DNA of 64,000 nt from NCBI GenBank assembly GCA_050294475.1, contig JBNKOE010000013.1, positions 186,001-250,000 of the forward strand. Direction: 5' to 3'. Positions 26,147-34,944 of the stretch are shown here, in pieces (position 1 is the first letter of the stretch; each line of letters opens with the position of its first letter). The notes below the pieces were generated by a model. It saw only the letters and a program-made list of their open reading frames with translations. It searched no databases and was not told the DNA's origin. The stretch comes from Thalassobellus sp050294475 (GTDB taxonomy: Bacteria > Bacteroidota > Bacteroidia > Flavobacteriales > Flavobacteriaceae). Position numbers and translations under genes: made by a program.

Positions 26147-26286
26147 TTCTTAAAAAACAAATTAAAATAAAGACAGTAAATATTTTTAATCCCTCATTAA
26201 ATAATAGTTTATATTTATCCATAATGTCCTTTATTAATTAACAATCCATAAAACAAAAAAACCACGCCAATAGCGTGGTTTTTTTT
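26147..26286 (+). ncRNA. Candidate small RNA of about 140 nt
   Basis: A consensus promoter (26110-26140) and an intrinsic terminator (26255-26286) define a transcript of about 140 nt with no convincing ORF; the only ATG frame (26223) is six codons including the stop. The transcript is AT-rich with little internal structure before the terminator, so it does not look like 6S RNA. It would be convergent with the clpX 3' end. Identity is unknown. Confidence 0.4.
26255..26286. terminator. Bidirectional terminator downstream of clpX and the candidate sRNA
   Basis: CCACGC / GCGTGG with a 5-nt loop is flanked by runs of A and T on both sides, giving T-tracts on both strands. Confidence 0.85.
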
Positions 26287-26306
26287 ATATTCTATTCAAC
26301 TTTAAA

Positions 26307-27539
26307 TTATGAAACTGCTTTAAGCTTCTTCAAAGTTGTTTTACTTAGTTTTTCTTCAGCATAAAGCTTAGTTACATTTAAGTTTTTCTCTTCACTACTT
26401 GGTAACTCAAACATAGCATCTGTTAAAATCTCTTCACAAAGAGATCGTAATCCTCTTGCTCCCAATTTATATTCAATAGCTTTTCCAACTATATAATCTA
26501 AAGCACCATCTGTAATAGAAAAATTAATTTCATCCATAGAAAACAGTTTTTTATACTGCTTAATAATGGCATTTTTAGGTTCTGTAAGTATGGCTCTTAA
26601 TGTTTTAGCATCTAAAGGATCCATGTAAGTAAGTACAGGAAGTCTACCTATAATTTCAGGAATTAAACCAAAATCTTTTAAATCTTTTGGAATAATATAT
26701 TGAAGTAAATTACTTTGATCTACAGCATCATCAGACATAGAAGCACTATACCCAACCGCTTGCATATTTAAACGTTTTGAAATATGACGCTCTATACCAT
26801 CAAAAGCACCACCTGCAATAAATAAAATATTTTCAGTATTAACTTCAATGAATTTTTGATCTGGATGTTTACGACCTCCTTTTGGTGGCACGTTAACAAT
26901 CGTGCCTTCTAAAAGTTTAAGTAAAGCTTGTTGAACACCTTCACCAGAAACATCTCTTGTTATAGATGGATTATCACTTTTGCGAGCAATTTTATCTATT
27001 TCATCAATAAAAACAATACCTTTTTCGGCTTTCTCTAAATTATAATCGGCAGCTTGTAACAAACGTGTTAATATACTTTCTACATCTTCTCCAACATAAC
27101 CAGCTTCTGTTAATACTGTTGCATCAACAATAGCCAAAGGTACGTTAAGCATTCTCGCTATGGTTTTAGCCATTAAAGTTTTACCAGTTCCTGTTTGACC
27201 AACCATTACAATATTACTTTTTTGAATATCAATATCGTCATTGGTAGGTGTCTGCAATAAACGTTTGTAATGATTATAAACAGCAACAGACATGACTTTT
27301 TTAGTCATATCTTGACCAATTATATACTCATCAAGAAACTCCTTAATTTGCTGTGGTTTACGTAGTTTTAACTCTGCAGATAAATCACTACTATCTGTTT
27401 GCTTAGATTCTTCTACAACAATACCATGTGCTTGCTCTATACATCTATCGCATATATGAGCATCTAATCCTGCTATTAATAAGTTTGTTTCTGGCTTTTT
27501 ACGGCCACAAAACGAACATTCTAATTCTTCTTTTGCCAT
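26307..27539 (-). CDS. clpX: ATP-dependent Clp protease ATP-binding subunit ClpX
   Basis: The 410-residue AAA+ unfoldase has an N-terminal four-cysteine zinc domain (CSFCGRKKPE, ICDRC), Walker A VGQTGTGKTLMAK, Walker B IVFIDEIDKIA, sensor/pore region motifs including RDVSGEGVQQALLK, and C-terminal GARGLRSLCEEIL. It feeds substrates to ClpP. The clpP gene lies 74 bp upstream on the same strand, and tig is further upstream: the usual tig-clpP-clpX order. Confidence 0.98.
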   Translation of the reverse strand: MAKEELECSFCGRKKPETNLLIAGLDAHICDRCIEQAHGIVVEESKQTDSSDLSAELKLRKPQQIKEFLDEYIIGQDMTKKVMSVAVYNHYKRLLQTPTNDDIDIQKSNIVMVGQTGTGKTLMAKTIARMLNVPLAIVDATVLTEAGYVGEDVESILTRLLQAADYNLEKAEKGIVFIDEIDKIARKSDNPSITRDVSGEGVQQALLKLLEGTIVNVPPKGGRKHPDQKFIEVNTENILFIAGGAFDGIERHISKRLNMQAVGYSASMSDDAVDQSNLLQYIIPKDLKDFGLIPEIIGRLPVLTYMDPLDAKTLRAILTEPKNAIIKQYKKLFSMDEINFSITDGALDYIVGKAIEYKLGARGLRSLCEEILTDAMFELPSSEEKNLNVTKLYAEEKLSKTTLKKLKAVS

Positions 27540-27613
27540 TAATCTTATCTATTTTCGAAAGAAAAACATCACAAATCCCTCTGTAACAATTCTTTAAAAT
27601 TACAAATTTTTAT

Positions 27614-28288
27614 TTAATTACGAGCTAAAATCTCGTCAATCATGCCATATTCTTTGGCTTTATCTGCTTTCATCCAATAGTCTCTATCACTATCTTCGTA
27701 AACTTTATCATAACTTTGACCTGAATGCTTGCTAATAATTTTATATAGTTCTTCTTTTAAAATTAATATTTCTCTAGCAGTAATTTCTATATCACTTGCT
27801 TGTCCTTGAGCTCCGCCTAAAGGCTGATGAATCATAACACGAGAATGCGTTAAACCACTACGCTTTCCTTGAGTACCTGCACATAATAAAACGGCACCCA
27901 TAGATGCTGCCATACCTGTACAAATAGTTGCTACATCTGGTTTTATAAATTGCATAGTATCATAAATACCTAATCCTGCATATACGCTTCCTCCTGGAGA
28001 ATTAATATACATTTGAATGTCTTTATTAGCATCAACACTTTCTAAAAACAATAACTGTGCTTGAACAATATTCGCAATATTATCATTAATTCCAGTTCCT
28101 AGAAAAAGAATACGATCCATCATTAAACGAGAAAACACATCTAATTGAGAAATATTCAATTGACGTTCTTCAATAATGTACGGAGTCATGTTTTGCGGAT
28201 ACATACTACTCACAATTTTATTGTAATAAGTACTACTTATACCTTGATCTTTTATCGCGAATTTTTCAAATTCTTTAGCGTAATCCAT
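27614..28288 (-). CDS. clpP: ATP-dependent Clp protease proteolytic subunit ClpP
   Basis: This serine peptidase has the catalytic serine in TGMAASMGAVLL and the histidine in VMIHQPLGGAQGQASDI. YINSPGGSVYAGLGIYDTM is also diagnostic. The frame is open from 28330, but the start at 28288 (MDYAKEFEKFAIKD) gives a 224-residue protein of normal length; the extra 14 residues upstream are Lys/Ile-rich and unlike the family. It forms the tetradecameric chamber for ClpX. It follows tig after a terminator, so it may have its own promoter, which was not recognised. Confidence 0.97.
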   Translation of the reverse strand: MDYAKEFEKFAIKDQGISSTYYNKIVSSMYPQNMTPYIIEERQLNISQLDVFSRLMMDRILFLGTGINDNIANIVQAQLLFLESVDANKDIQMYINSPGGSVYAGLGIYDTMQFIKPDVATICTGMAASMGAVLLCAGTQGKRSGLTHSRVMIHQPLGGAQGQASDIEITAREILILKEELYKIISKHSGQSYDKVYEDSDRDYWMKADKAKEYGMIDEILARN

Positions 28289-28399
28289 AATTTTATTTAT
28301 TCTTTTTAAGGTTAAGATTCTAATTTTCAAATAAGTGACTTAAACTTCAAAGTTTTTAACGTTTTTTTGCTATTAAAAAGATAGCATTCACTTAAAAAA

Positions 28400-28433
28400 T
28401 TAGGCGCTTCAATTTATAAAATGAAGCGCCTAA
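28400..28433 (-). terminator. Terminator after tig
   Basis: TTAGGCGCTTCA / TGAAGCGCCTAA is a perfect 12-bp stem with a 10-nt loop. On the - strand it is followed by TTTTTT. It separates tig from clpP. Confidence 0.88.
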
Positions 28434-28463
28434 ATATAAGGAATTATTTATATAAAAGGCTTA

Positions 28464-29792
28464 TTATTTATCACCATAAACTTCTTTCACAAAGTTTTCA
28501 TAGCTCATTTCCTTAACCTTAATATTTGCTTTCTCTTTGTATAAAGTAATTAACTTTTGACTAATTAATTGTTCAGATATACGACGCGCTTCATCTTGAT
28601 TTGATAATACACGTGCTGCAATATCATCTAATTCTTTATCTGAAGGATTTAATTGACCAAATTGAGCCATTTGACCTTTAATCATTTCTCTAGCATGATT
28701 TTTAATATCATCCATTGTTACTTGAATGTTATTACCTTCAATTAATTTACCTTCGATTAATTGGTAACGCAAGCTTTTTTCAGATTTTTCGTATTCTTCT
28801 CTGGCTTGATCTGCATCAATTTGCTTCTCGCCTGCTGTTTGCATCCATTTTGTTAAAAACTCAGCTGGAAGATCAAACTTTGTATTATCAACTAAATACT
28901 CAGTAACATCGTTTAATAGTTTTTGATCGGCTTGCTGTACAAATTGTTTTTCAGCATCTTCTTTTATTTTATCTCTTAATTCGGTAACCGTTGTAACACT
29001 ATCTTTACCAAAAAGTTTATCAAATAAATCTTGATCTAAATCTGCTAATTCTCTTTTGTTGATTTCTGAAATTGTGAACGATACTTCAATATCTAAACCA
29101 TGAACCTCATCATGACCCAATTTTAAAGCATGCATTAAATCGTGCTCATCATCAAAAAGACCTTTTGTTTTTAATACAATAACATCACCAGCTTTAGCAC
29201 CAATAAATTGTTTAGCTGTTGCTTTTCCTTTAAACTTATCTAATGTTAAAGTAACTGTATTATCAATTTCTTTTTCTTCGTTAGTGTAAGTTCCTGTTAT
29301 TTCGCTATCAGCTTCAACAGTATCTTGTGAAACTAATTTCCCGTATTGTTTTTGAATACGTTCAATTTGCTCATCAATCATTTTATCATCAGCAATAATA
29401 TGATATTGCGTGATGGCTTTTTTACTTTTTAACTCCACATCAAATTCTGGAGCTAAACCTAATTCAAATTCAAAAGAAAATTTATCAGCATCCCAATCAA
29501 TCTCATCTTGAGTTTTTGGAAGTGGTTGCCCTAATACATCTAATTTTTCTTCAGTTAAATATTTATTTAAAGCATCTTGTAAAAGCTTATTAACCTCATC
29601 TACTAAAACAGCTTTTCCGTATTGTTTTTTAACCATTCCCATTGGCACGTGCCCTTTTCTAAAACCAGGAATATTTGCTGTTTTACGGTAATCTGTTAAG
29701 ATTTTTTCTACTTTATCGCTATAATCTTCTTTAGCGATATCTACTTTTACTACAGCATTTAATGCATCTACGTTTTCTCTTGTAATATTCAT
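28464..29792 (-). CDS. tig: Trigger factor
   Basis: The 442-residue ribosome-associated chaperone has an N-terminal ribosome-binding domain with signature GFRKGHVPMGMVKKQYG, a central region in the FKBP/PPIase position (about 150-245) and a C-terminal helical chaperone domain. The PPIase region (KFKGKATAKQFIGAKAGDVI) diverges from classical FKBP motifs, as is usual in Bacteroidota. It precedes clpP and clpX on the same strand and has a consensus promoter. Confidence 0.94.
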   Translation of the reverse strand: MNITRENVDALNAVVKVDIAKEDYSDKVEKILTDYRKTANIPGFRKGHVPMGMVKKQYGKAVLVDEVNKLLQDALNKYLTEEKLDVLGQPLPKTQDEIDWDADKFSFEFELGLAPEFDVELKSKKAITQYHIIADDKMIDEQIERIQKQYGKLVSQDTVEADSEITGTYTNEEKEIDNTVTLTLDKFKGKATAKQFIGAKAGDVIVLKTKGLFDDEHDLMHALKLGHDEVHGLDIEVSFTISEINKRELADLDQDLFDKLFGKDSVTTVTELRDKIKEDAEKQFVQQADQKLLNDVTEYLVDNTKFDLPAEFLTKWMQTAGEKQIDADQAREEYEKSEKSLRYQLIEGKLIEGNNIQVTMDDIKNHAREMIKGQMAQFGQLNPSDKELDDIAARVLSNQDEARRISEQLISQKLITLYKEKANIKVKEMSYENFVKEVYGDK

Positions 29793-29858
29793 TTTAATGA
29801 TATAAAACCTTTACAGGCATTTAACAAATGGTTTTGATATAAATTATTGCTACCAAAA

Positions 29859-29897
29859 TTGGGATGCAAAAATAATATATTTTTACATCCCAACAAA
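29859..29897 (-). promoter_or_regulatory. tig promoter embedded in a palindrome
   Basis: On the - strand, TTTG (29894-29897), 19 bp, TATTTTTG (29867-29874) is a full consensus promoter. The same DNA forms TTGGGATG / CATCCCAA arms (29859-29866, 29886-29893) with further AAAAAT/ATTTTT pairing inside. It may double as the terminator of the upstream holin-like gene or as an operator. Confidence 0.6.
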
Positions 29898-29920
29898 GTT
29901 TTTAATCGCTTGATTATAAG

Positions 29921-30268
29921 CTATTTTTTACCTTCTTTTAAAAGAGAATGCAAGAAAGATTGCAGAATTGAAAGTAGAATACTAAATAATACAGCAATCC
30001 AAATACTACTTACCGAAAATCCATCAATTAATTTGTCTGCTAATAAAATAATTAATGCATTAATTATTAATAAAAACAATCCTAAAGTTAGTATGGTTAT
30101 TGGCAAGGTTAATATCACCAATATTGGTTTTACTAACAAATTTAGTACAGACAAAACAATTGCTACTATGATGGCTGTTGTATAAGTATCTACATTAACA
30201 CCTGTTAAAAAATGAGCAATTACAAATACTGCTATAGCGTTTAATAAAAGTTTAATTATTAGTTTCAT
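29921..30268 (-). CDS. Phage holin family IV / YvlD-like membrane protein
   Basis: The 115-residue protein has four hydrophobic segments: LLLNAIAVFVIAHFL, TTAIIVAIVLSVLNLLVKPI, LTLPITILTLGLFLLIINAL and IWIAVLFSILLSILQSFL. This is the four-TM 'phage holin family' (YvlD-like), widespread on chromosomes and not tied to phage. No lysis genes or prophage are nearby, so a lytic role is unlikely. An antisense + strand reading frame covering much of it is rejected as a shadow. Confidence 0.8.
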   Translation of the reverse strand: MKLIIKLLLNAIAVFVIAHFLTGVNVDTYTTAIIVAIVLSVLNLLVKPILVILTLPITILTLGLFLLIINALIILLADKLIDGFSVSSIWIAVLFSILLSILQSFLHSLLKEGKK

Positions 30269-30300
30269 AATTTATTATTTTTATTAAATGTACAAAAAAA

Positions 30301-31065
30301 TCACTCTACAAATTTTACCACTGAATCAAAAAAGTCTTTTGGATTTTCAGCATGCAACCAGTGACCTGCATTTGAAATTGTTATTATTTTAGCCTTTGGA
30401 AAATGATTATAAATAATAGTTTCATCGCCTACGCCAATATATTCTGATCTATCTCCTCTTAAGAATAATGTATCCTTTTCAAAATTAGCATAACTAGGTA
30501 AAGACTCACCAACTTCTGCTACTTCATTTTTTAAAACCTCTAGATTAATACGTAAACCTAATTGTCCTTTTTCTACCCAGTACAAATTTTTTAATAAAAA
30601 TTGTCGGGTTCCAAAATCGCTAACATATTCTGATAAAACTTTATCAGCTTCTCCTCTAGATTTAATCGTTTTAAAATCTAACGCAGACAAACCATTTAAA
30701 ATACCATCATGATGAATAGGATAAAAACGAGGTGAAATATCGGCAACTATTAATTTTGAAATTAAATCTGGGTATTCACAAGCAAAAGTCATCGCTGTTT
30801 TTCCTCCCATTGAATGACCTAGCAAAATAATATTTTCCAACTGATGCGCTTCACAATAATTTTTTAAATCTTCTGCAAGAAGCTCGTAATTAAATTTATC
30901 ATTCCAAAAACTACGTCCGTGATTTCGTTGATCGACTAGATGCACCTCAAAACCTTCATCACTAAACTGTTTTCCTAGTGTTTTCCAGTTATCACTCATG
31001 CCCAAAAAACCATGAAGAATAACAAATGGTTGTCCTTCTCCTAATATATTTGAATGTAAAAGCAT
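30301..31065 (-). CDS. Alpha/beta-hydrolase, YbfF-like esterase
   Basis: The 254-residue hydrolase has the oxyanion-region motif ILHGFLGMSDNW, DQRNHGRSFW, nucleophile elbow LLGHSMGGKTAM and a C-terminal ISNAGHWLHAENP supplying the catalytic His. It resembles the YbfF acyl-CoA/ester hydrolase group. Its start overlaps the pdxJ stop by one base (TAATG), so it is translationally coupled to pdxJ. The substrate is unknown. Confidence 0.87.
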   Translation of the reverse strand: MLLHSNILGEGQPFVILHGFLGMSDNWKTLGKQFSDEGFEVHLVDQRNHGRSFWNDKFNYELLAEDLKNYCEAHQLENIILLGHSMGGKTAMTFACEYPDLISKLIVADISPRFYPIHHDGILNGLSALDFKTIKSRGEADKVLSEYVSDFGTRQFLLKNLYWVEKGQLGLRINLEVLKNEVAEVGESLPSYANFEKDTLFLRGDRSEYIGVGDETIIYNHFPKAKIITISNAGHWLHAENPKDFFDSVVKFVE

Positions 31066-31778
31066 TATTTTAATTTATGTAAATACATTTGAATAACATT
31101 CTCTACTCCTAAATACAGACTTTCCGAAATAAGTGCATGCCCAATGGAAACCTCTAATAAATTTGGAACATTATCTTTAAAAAATTTAATGTTATCTAGC
31201 GATAAATCGTGACCTGCATTAATACCTAAACCTAGACTTTCTGCTAAAAGAGCACTTTCTGTGTAAGGCTTAATAGCTTCTTCGTTTCCTAAATTATATT
31301 GATGCGCAAAGGCTTCTGTATATAATTCAATACGATCGGTTCCTGTTGCTTTTGCCCCTTCAATTTGTTCTAAAACGGGATCAACAAAAATAGAGGTTCT
31401 AATACCGTTTTGCTGAAATTCTTTTATAACTTCTATTAAAAAATCTTTATGCTTAATGGTGTCCCATCCAGCATTACTTGTTATAGCATCAACGGCATCT
31501 GGCACTAAAGTAACCTGTGTTGGTTTTACCTCAAGTACCAACTTTAAAAAAGATTCAACAGGGTTTCCTTCAATATTATATTCCGTATAAACCTCTGGTT
31601 TTAAATCGCGTGCATCTTGATAACGAATATGTCTCTCATCGGGTCTAGGATGTATAGTTACACCCTCGGCACCAAAACGCTGTACATCTTTTGCAAACTT
31701 AACCACATTAGGCAAATCGCCTCCTCTAGAATTTCTTAATGTTGCTATCTTGTTAATATTTACACTTAACTTTGTCAT
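31065..31778 (-). CDS. pdxJ: Pyridoxine 5'-phosphate synthase
   Basis: The 237-residue TIM-barrel enzyme condenses 1-deoxyxylulose 5-phosphate with 3-amino-1-hydroxyacetone phosphate in vitamin B6 synthesis. Family motifs are LSVNINKIATLRNSRGG, GAEGVTIHPRPDERHI, VTLVPDA, SIFVDPVLEQIEGA, LGINAGHDLSLDN and EVSIGHALISE. It is the first gene of a two-gene unit with the YbfF-like esterase. A -7 box lies 20 bp before the start, implying a short leader. Confidence 0.96.
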   Translation of the reverse strand: MTKLSVNINKIATLRNSRGGDLPNVVKFAKDVQRFGAEGVTIHPRPDERHIRYQDARDLKPEVYTEYNIEGNPVESFLKLVLEVKPTQVTLVPDAVDAITSNAGWDTIKHKDFLIEVIKEFQQNGIRTSIFVDPVLEQIEGAKATGTDRIELYTEAFAHQYNLGNEEAIKPYTESALLAESLGLGINAGHDLSLDNIKFFKDNVPNLLEVSIGHALISESLYLGVENVIQMYLHKLK

Positions 31779-31797
31779 GTATCACTATTTTAAATGA

Positions 31798-31805
31798 CAA
31801 AAATA
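31798..31805 (-). promoter_or_regulatory. -7 promoter element for pdxJ
   Basis: The - strand reads TATTTTTG, matching TAnnTTTG 20 bp before the pdxJ start. No matching -33 TTTG was found. Confidence 0.45.
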
Positions 31806-31868
31806 CAAAGTAGAACAGCCTTATGTACTTTTTTTTTGATTAATTTGCAGGGGTATAAAAGCGAAACA

Positions 31869-32528
31869 ATGAAACTTTCAGAATTCATCATAAACGACAT
31901 AAAACCTTTAAACAGTAATAACAAAATTAAAGATTTGCAATTACTGTTTAATCAGTTAACGTATTCTCACATCCCTGTTCAAAACGATCAAGGTGTGTTT
32001 TTAGGTTCTTTTTTCGAAACAGATGCACATTGTTTTGATAGCGAAAAACCTTTAAGCGAATACCTACATTCTCTTGAAGATTTTTTTGTACGCGATAACA
32101 CTTTATGGCTAGATGTTTTAGAGGCTTTTGCTGTAAATTCGACTAACATTATGCCTGTTTTAAATAGCAATAATGAATACCTAGGATATTATGAATTGAA
32201 TGATATTATTAGCCTTTTTAGTGAATCGCCTTTCTTTTCTGAAGCTGGAGGCATCTTAGTGGTTGAAAAAGGTATTAATGATTATTCATTTAGTGAAATA
32301 AGTCAAATTGTAGAATCTAATAGCGGTAAGCTTCTTGGTGCTTTTGTTTCTAAAATGACAACTGATTTAGTTCAAGTGACTTTAAAAATTGGCAATACGG
32401 GTCTTAATGATATTATTCAAACGTTTAGACGCTATAGTTATAACATTGTATCTGGACACGAAGAAGATGGCTATATTGAGAGTTTAAAAGAGCGATCAGA
32501 TTATTTAAATAAATATTTAAACATATAA
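31869..32528 (+). CDS. CBS-domain protein
   Basis: The 219-residue cytosolic protein has paired CBS-like segments at about 1-130 (HIPVQNDQGVFLGSFFE, FFVRDNTLWLDVLEAF, NIMPVLNSNNEYLGYYELND) and a C-terminal ACT-like region (GGILVVEKGINDYSFSEISQ). The frame is open from 31794, but the ATG at 31869 (MKLSEFIINDIKPL) starts the recognisable domain. nadK starts 3 bp after its stop. CBS pairs usually bind adenine nucleotides, so a sensor role beside NAD kinase is plausible but unproven. Confidence 0.82.
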   Translation: MKLSEFIINDIKPLNSNNKIKDLQLLFNQLTYSHIPVQNDQGVFLGSFFETDAHCFDSEKPLSEYLHSLEDFFVRDNTLWLDVLEAFAVNSTNIMPVLNSNNEYLGYYELNDIISLFSESPFFSEAGGILVVEKGINDYSFSEISQIVESNSGKLLGAFVSKMTTDLVQVTLKIGNTGLNDIIQTFRRYSYNIVSGHEEDGYIESLKERSDYLNKYLNI

Positions 32529-32531
32529 ATA

Positions 32532-33416
32532 ATGAAGGTTGCTGTTTTTGGACGATTTTATAACAAAACTACCACAACTTCGGTAGAAACACTTTTTAAT
32601 TATCTTTTAAAGAAAGATTTTGATGCATATATAGAAACCGAATTTTCTAATCTTATTAAGTGCGAATCAAAAAACAAAAAAGACTATTCATCATTTAAAA
32701 CTTTTGATACTTTAGACAAGTCGTTTGATTTACTAGTAAGTGTTGGTGGCGATGGTACTATTTTAAGAGCTATCACTTTTGTGCAAGATTTAGGAATCCC
32801 TATTATTGGAATAAATACTGGAAGACTGGGTTTTTTAGCAACAATTCAGGTTAATCAAATTGAAAAAGCAATACAAGATATTATTGATGGTAAGTATAAA
32901 ATTTCTGAACGTAGCTTGCTATCTATTGAGACATCTCCTGAAAGCAACGATATAAAACCTTTAAATTTCGCATTAAACGAAATAGCAGTTAGTAGAAAAA
33001 ACACTACGTCTATGATTACTGTTGAAACCTATTTAGATGGTGAATATCTTACATCTTATTGGAGCGACGGGTTAATTGTTTCTACTCCAACAGGTTCTAC
33101 AGGATACTCACTAAGTTGTGGTGGCCCAGTAATGACACCTAGCACTAATAGTTTTGCATTAACACCTATTGCTCCTCATAATTTAAGTGCTCGACCATTA
33201 ATATTACCCGATTCTACTGAAATACAATTAAAAGTTGATGGACGCGAAGAACAACATTTAGTATCATTAGATTCTAGAATTGCTACTTTAAATAATGGAA
33301 CCGTTATAAAAATTAAAAAAGCCGATTTTAAAATTAAAATGATTGATCTTTTAGATGAAAGCTTTTTAGTAACGCTCCGTAAAAAACTACTTTGGGGCGA
33401 AGACAAGCGTAATTAA
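32532..33416 (+). CDS. nadK: NAD kinase
   Basis: The 294-residue enzyme phosphorylates NAD to NADP. The GGDG motif is in LVSVGGDGTILRAI, and PIIGINTGRLGFLAT, NEIAVSRKNTTSM, YWSDGLIVSTPTGSTGYS and CGGPVMTPSTNSF are the other conserved blocks. It is in an operon with the CBS protein (3-bp gap). The next gene, porG, has its own promoter box 18 bp before its ATG. Confidence 0.97.
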   Translation: MKVAVFGRFYNKTTTTSVETLFNYLLKKDFDAYIETEFSNLIKCESKNKKDYSSFKTFDTLDKSFDLLVSVGGDGTILRAITFVQDLGIPIIGINTGRLGFLATIQVNQIEKAIQDIIDGKYKISERSLLSIETSPESNDIKPLNFALNEIAVSRKNTTSMITVETYLDGEYLTSYWSDGLIVSTPTGSTGYSLSCGGPVMTPSTNSFALTPIAPHNLSARPLILPDSTEIQLKVDGREEQHLVSLDSRIATLNNGTVIKIKKADFKIKMIDLLDESFLVTLRKKLLWGEDKRN

Positions 33417-33490
33417 ACAATAATTTAATAGAAATACTGTTTTAAACTCATACAAATTAGCTCAAATTATTATAGGCTAATCTTATTTAT

Positions 33491-33498
33491 TATATTTG
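33491..33498 (+). promoter_or_regulatory. -7 promoter element for porG-uppS-bamA
   Basis: TATATTTG fits TAnnTTTG 18 bp before the porG ATG. A clear -33 TTTG is not visible. Confidence 0.5.
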
Positions 33499-33515
33499 CA
33501 AACTTTTGAATATCT

Positions 33516-34202
33516 ATGAGGCATTTAACCGTATTGATTTTAAGTATTTTAAGCATCCAATTAAGTCATTCTCAAATTAACGAAATAGGCATATTTGTTG
33601 GTGGTAGTAATTTTATTGGCGATGTTGGAGCAACCGACTATATTTCACCAAATCAGTTAGCACTTGGTGGTATTTATAAATGGAATGCTAGCTCTAGACA
33701 TTCCTGGAGAGCCTCTATAATTTTTAGTGATTTAAAAGGTATTGATATAAATTCAGACGACCCAAGACGTATTCAAAGAGGTTATGAGTTTTCAAATAAA
33801 ATAATGGAAATTTCAGCAGGAATGGAATTCACTTTTCTTGATTTCAATTTACATTCTGGAAAAAAAATAGCAACGCCATACTTATATTCAGGTATAAGTG
33901 TTGCCCACCATGATAATTATTATTTTTTAAATGGCACACAAACTTCTGAAAACAATTCAAGTTGGGCTTTTGGAATTCCTATGACATTAGGGTTTAAGTC
34001 AAATTTTATGGGTAATTTTATTTTAGGAATTGAAGTAGGAGCACGCTACACGTTTTCTGATGGATTAGACGGTAGTCTTCCAGACTCCCAATCTCTTCAA
34101 CCATACAGATTTGGAAATATAAATAACAATGACTGGTACGTGTTTTCAGGCATTACATTAACTTACACCTTTGGAGAAAACCCTTGCTACTGCGTAAACT
34201 AA
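33516..34202 (+). CDS. porG: Type IX secretion outer-membrane protein PorG (DUF6089 family)
   Basis: The 228-residue protein has a signal peptide (HLTVLILSILSIQLSHSQ) and an eight-stranded-barrel type sequence with NEIGIFVGGSNFIGDVGATD, YKWNASSRHSWRAS and a C-terminal DWYVFSGITLTYTFGENPC. This is the family found directly before uppS-bamA-ompH-ompH in Bacteroidota, where the Porphyromonas member is PorG, an outer-membrane component touching the PorK/PorN ring of the type IX secretion system (recall). The same neighbourhood is present here, which supports the call. It ends CYCVN, 1 bp before the uppS ATG. Confidence 0.75.
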   Translation: MRHLTVLILSILSIQLSHSQINEIGIFVGGSNFIGDVGATDYISPNQLALGGIYKWNASSRHSWRASIIFSDLKGIDINSDDPRRIQRGYEFSNKIMEISAGMEFTFLDFNLHSGKKIATPYLYSGISVAHHDNYYFLNGTQTSENNSSWAFGIPMTLGFKSNFMGNFILGIEVGARYTFSDGLDGSLPDSQSLQPYRFGNINNNDWYVFSGITLTYTFGENPCYCVN

Positions 34203-34203
34203 A

Positions 34204-34944
34204 ATGAATTTAAAAGAAAACATAATAAGCACAAAACTACCAAAGCACATCGCTATTATAATGGATGGAAATGGTCGTTGGGCTAAACAACAAGGGATGA
34301 TGCGAGCTTTTGGTCATGAAAATGGAACAAAATCGGTAAGACTAGCTGTTGAAGCTTGTGCAGAACTTGGTGTTGAAAATTTAACGCTTTATGCATTTTC
34401 TACAGAAAATTGGAACCGACCAAAATTAGAAGTGCAAACACTAATGAAACTATTAGTAGCTTCTTTAAAAAAAGAAATTAAAACATTACAAGATAACAAT
34501 ATAAAACTTGCAGCTATTGGTAATTTAAACACATTACCAAAAAAAGTTTTTAAAGAACTTCACGAAGTTATTGAACACACAAAAGACAATAACAGAATGA
34601 CTCTAACACTGGCGTTAAGCTACGGTTCGCGTGAAGAAATCATAAATACTGTTAAAGAGATTAGTATTAAAGTTAAAAATAATATAATTTCGCCAGATAA
34701 AATTGATGAATCAATTATAAATGAGCATCTTTACACGCAAAATTTACCTGATGTAGATTTACTTATAAGAACAAGTGGCGAACAACGTATAAGCAACTTT
34801 TTACTTTGGCAAATTGCCTATGCTGAATTGTACTTTACTAATGTTTTATGGCCAGATTTTACAAAGCAACATTTGTATGAAGCTATTATTGAATATCAAA
34901 AAAGAGAACGACGATTTGGGAAAACAAGTGAACAACTTAACTAG
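34204..34944 (+). CDS. uppS: Isoprenyl (undecaprenyl diphosphate) synthase
   Basis: The 246-residue cis-prenyltransferase makes the C55 lipid carrier for peptidoglycan and surface glycans. Motifs are HIAIIMDGNGRWAKQQG (catalytic Asp), GHENGTKSVR, LTLYAFSTENWNRP, LLIRTSGEQRISNFLLWQ and ELYFTNVLWPDF. It sits between porG and bamA; its 3' end overlaps the bamA start. Confidence 0.97.
   Translation: MNLKENIISTKLPKHIAIIMDGNGRWAKQQGMMRAFGHENGTKSVRLAVEACAELGVENLTLYAFSTENWNRPKLEVQTLMKLLVASLKKEIKTLQDNNIKLAAIGNLNTLPKKVFKELHEVIEHTKDNNRMTLTLALSYGSREEIINTVKEISIKVKNNIISPDKIDESIINEHLYTQNLPDVDLLIRTSGEQRISNFLLWQIAYAELYFTNVLWPDFTKQHLYEAIIEYQKRERRFGKTSEQLN

Noticed and set aside
29847..30185. 112-codon + strand reading frame opposite the holin-like gene
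   Set aside because: The - strand frame encodes a clear four-helix membrane protein of known family. The + strand translation is basic and patternless, so it is a composition artefact.
29921..30268. Prophage lysis gene
   Set aside because: The 'phage holin' family name is misleading: no endolysin, structural phage gene or integrase is nearby.
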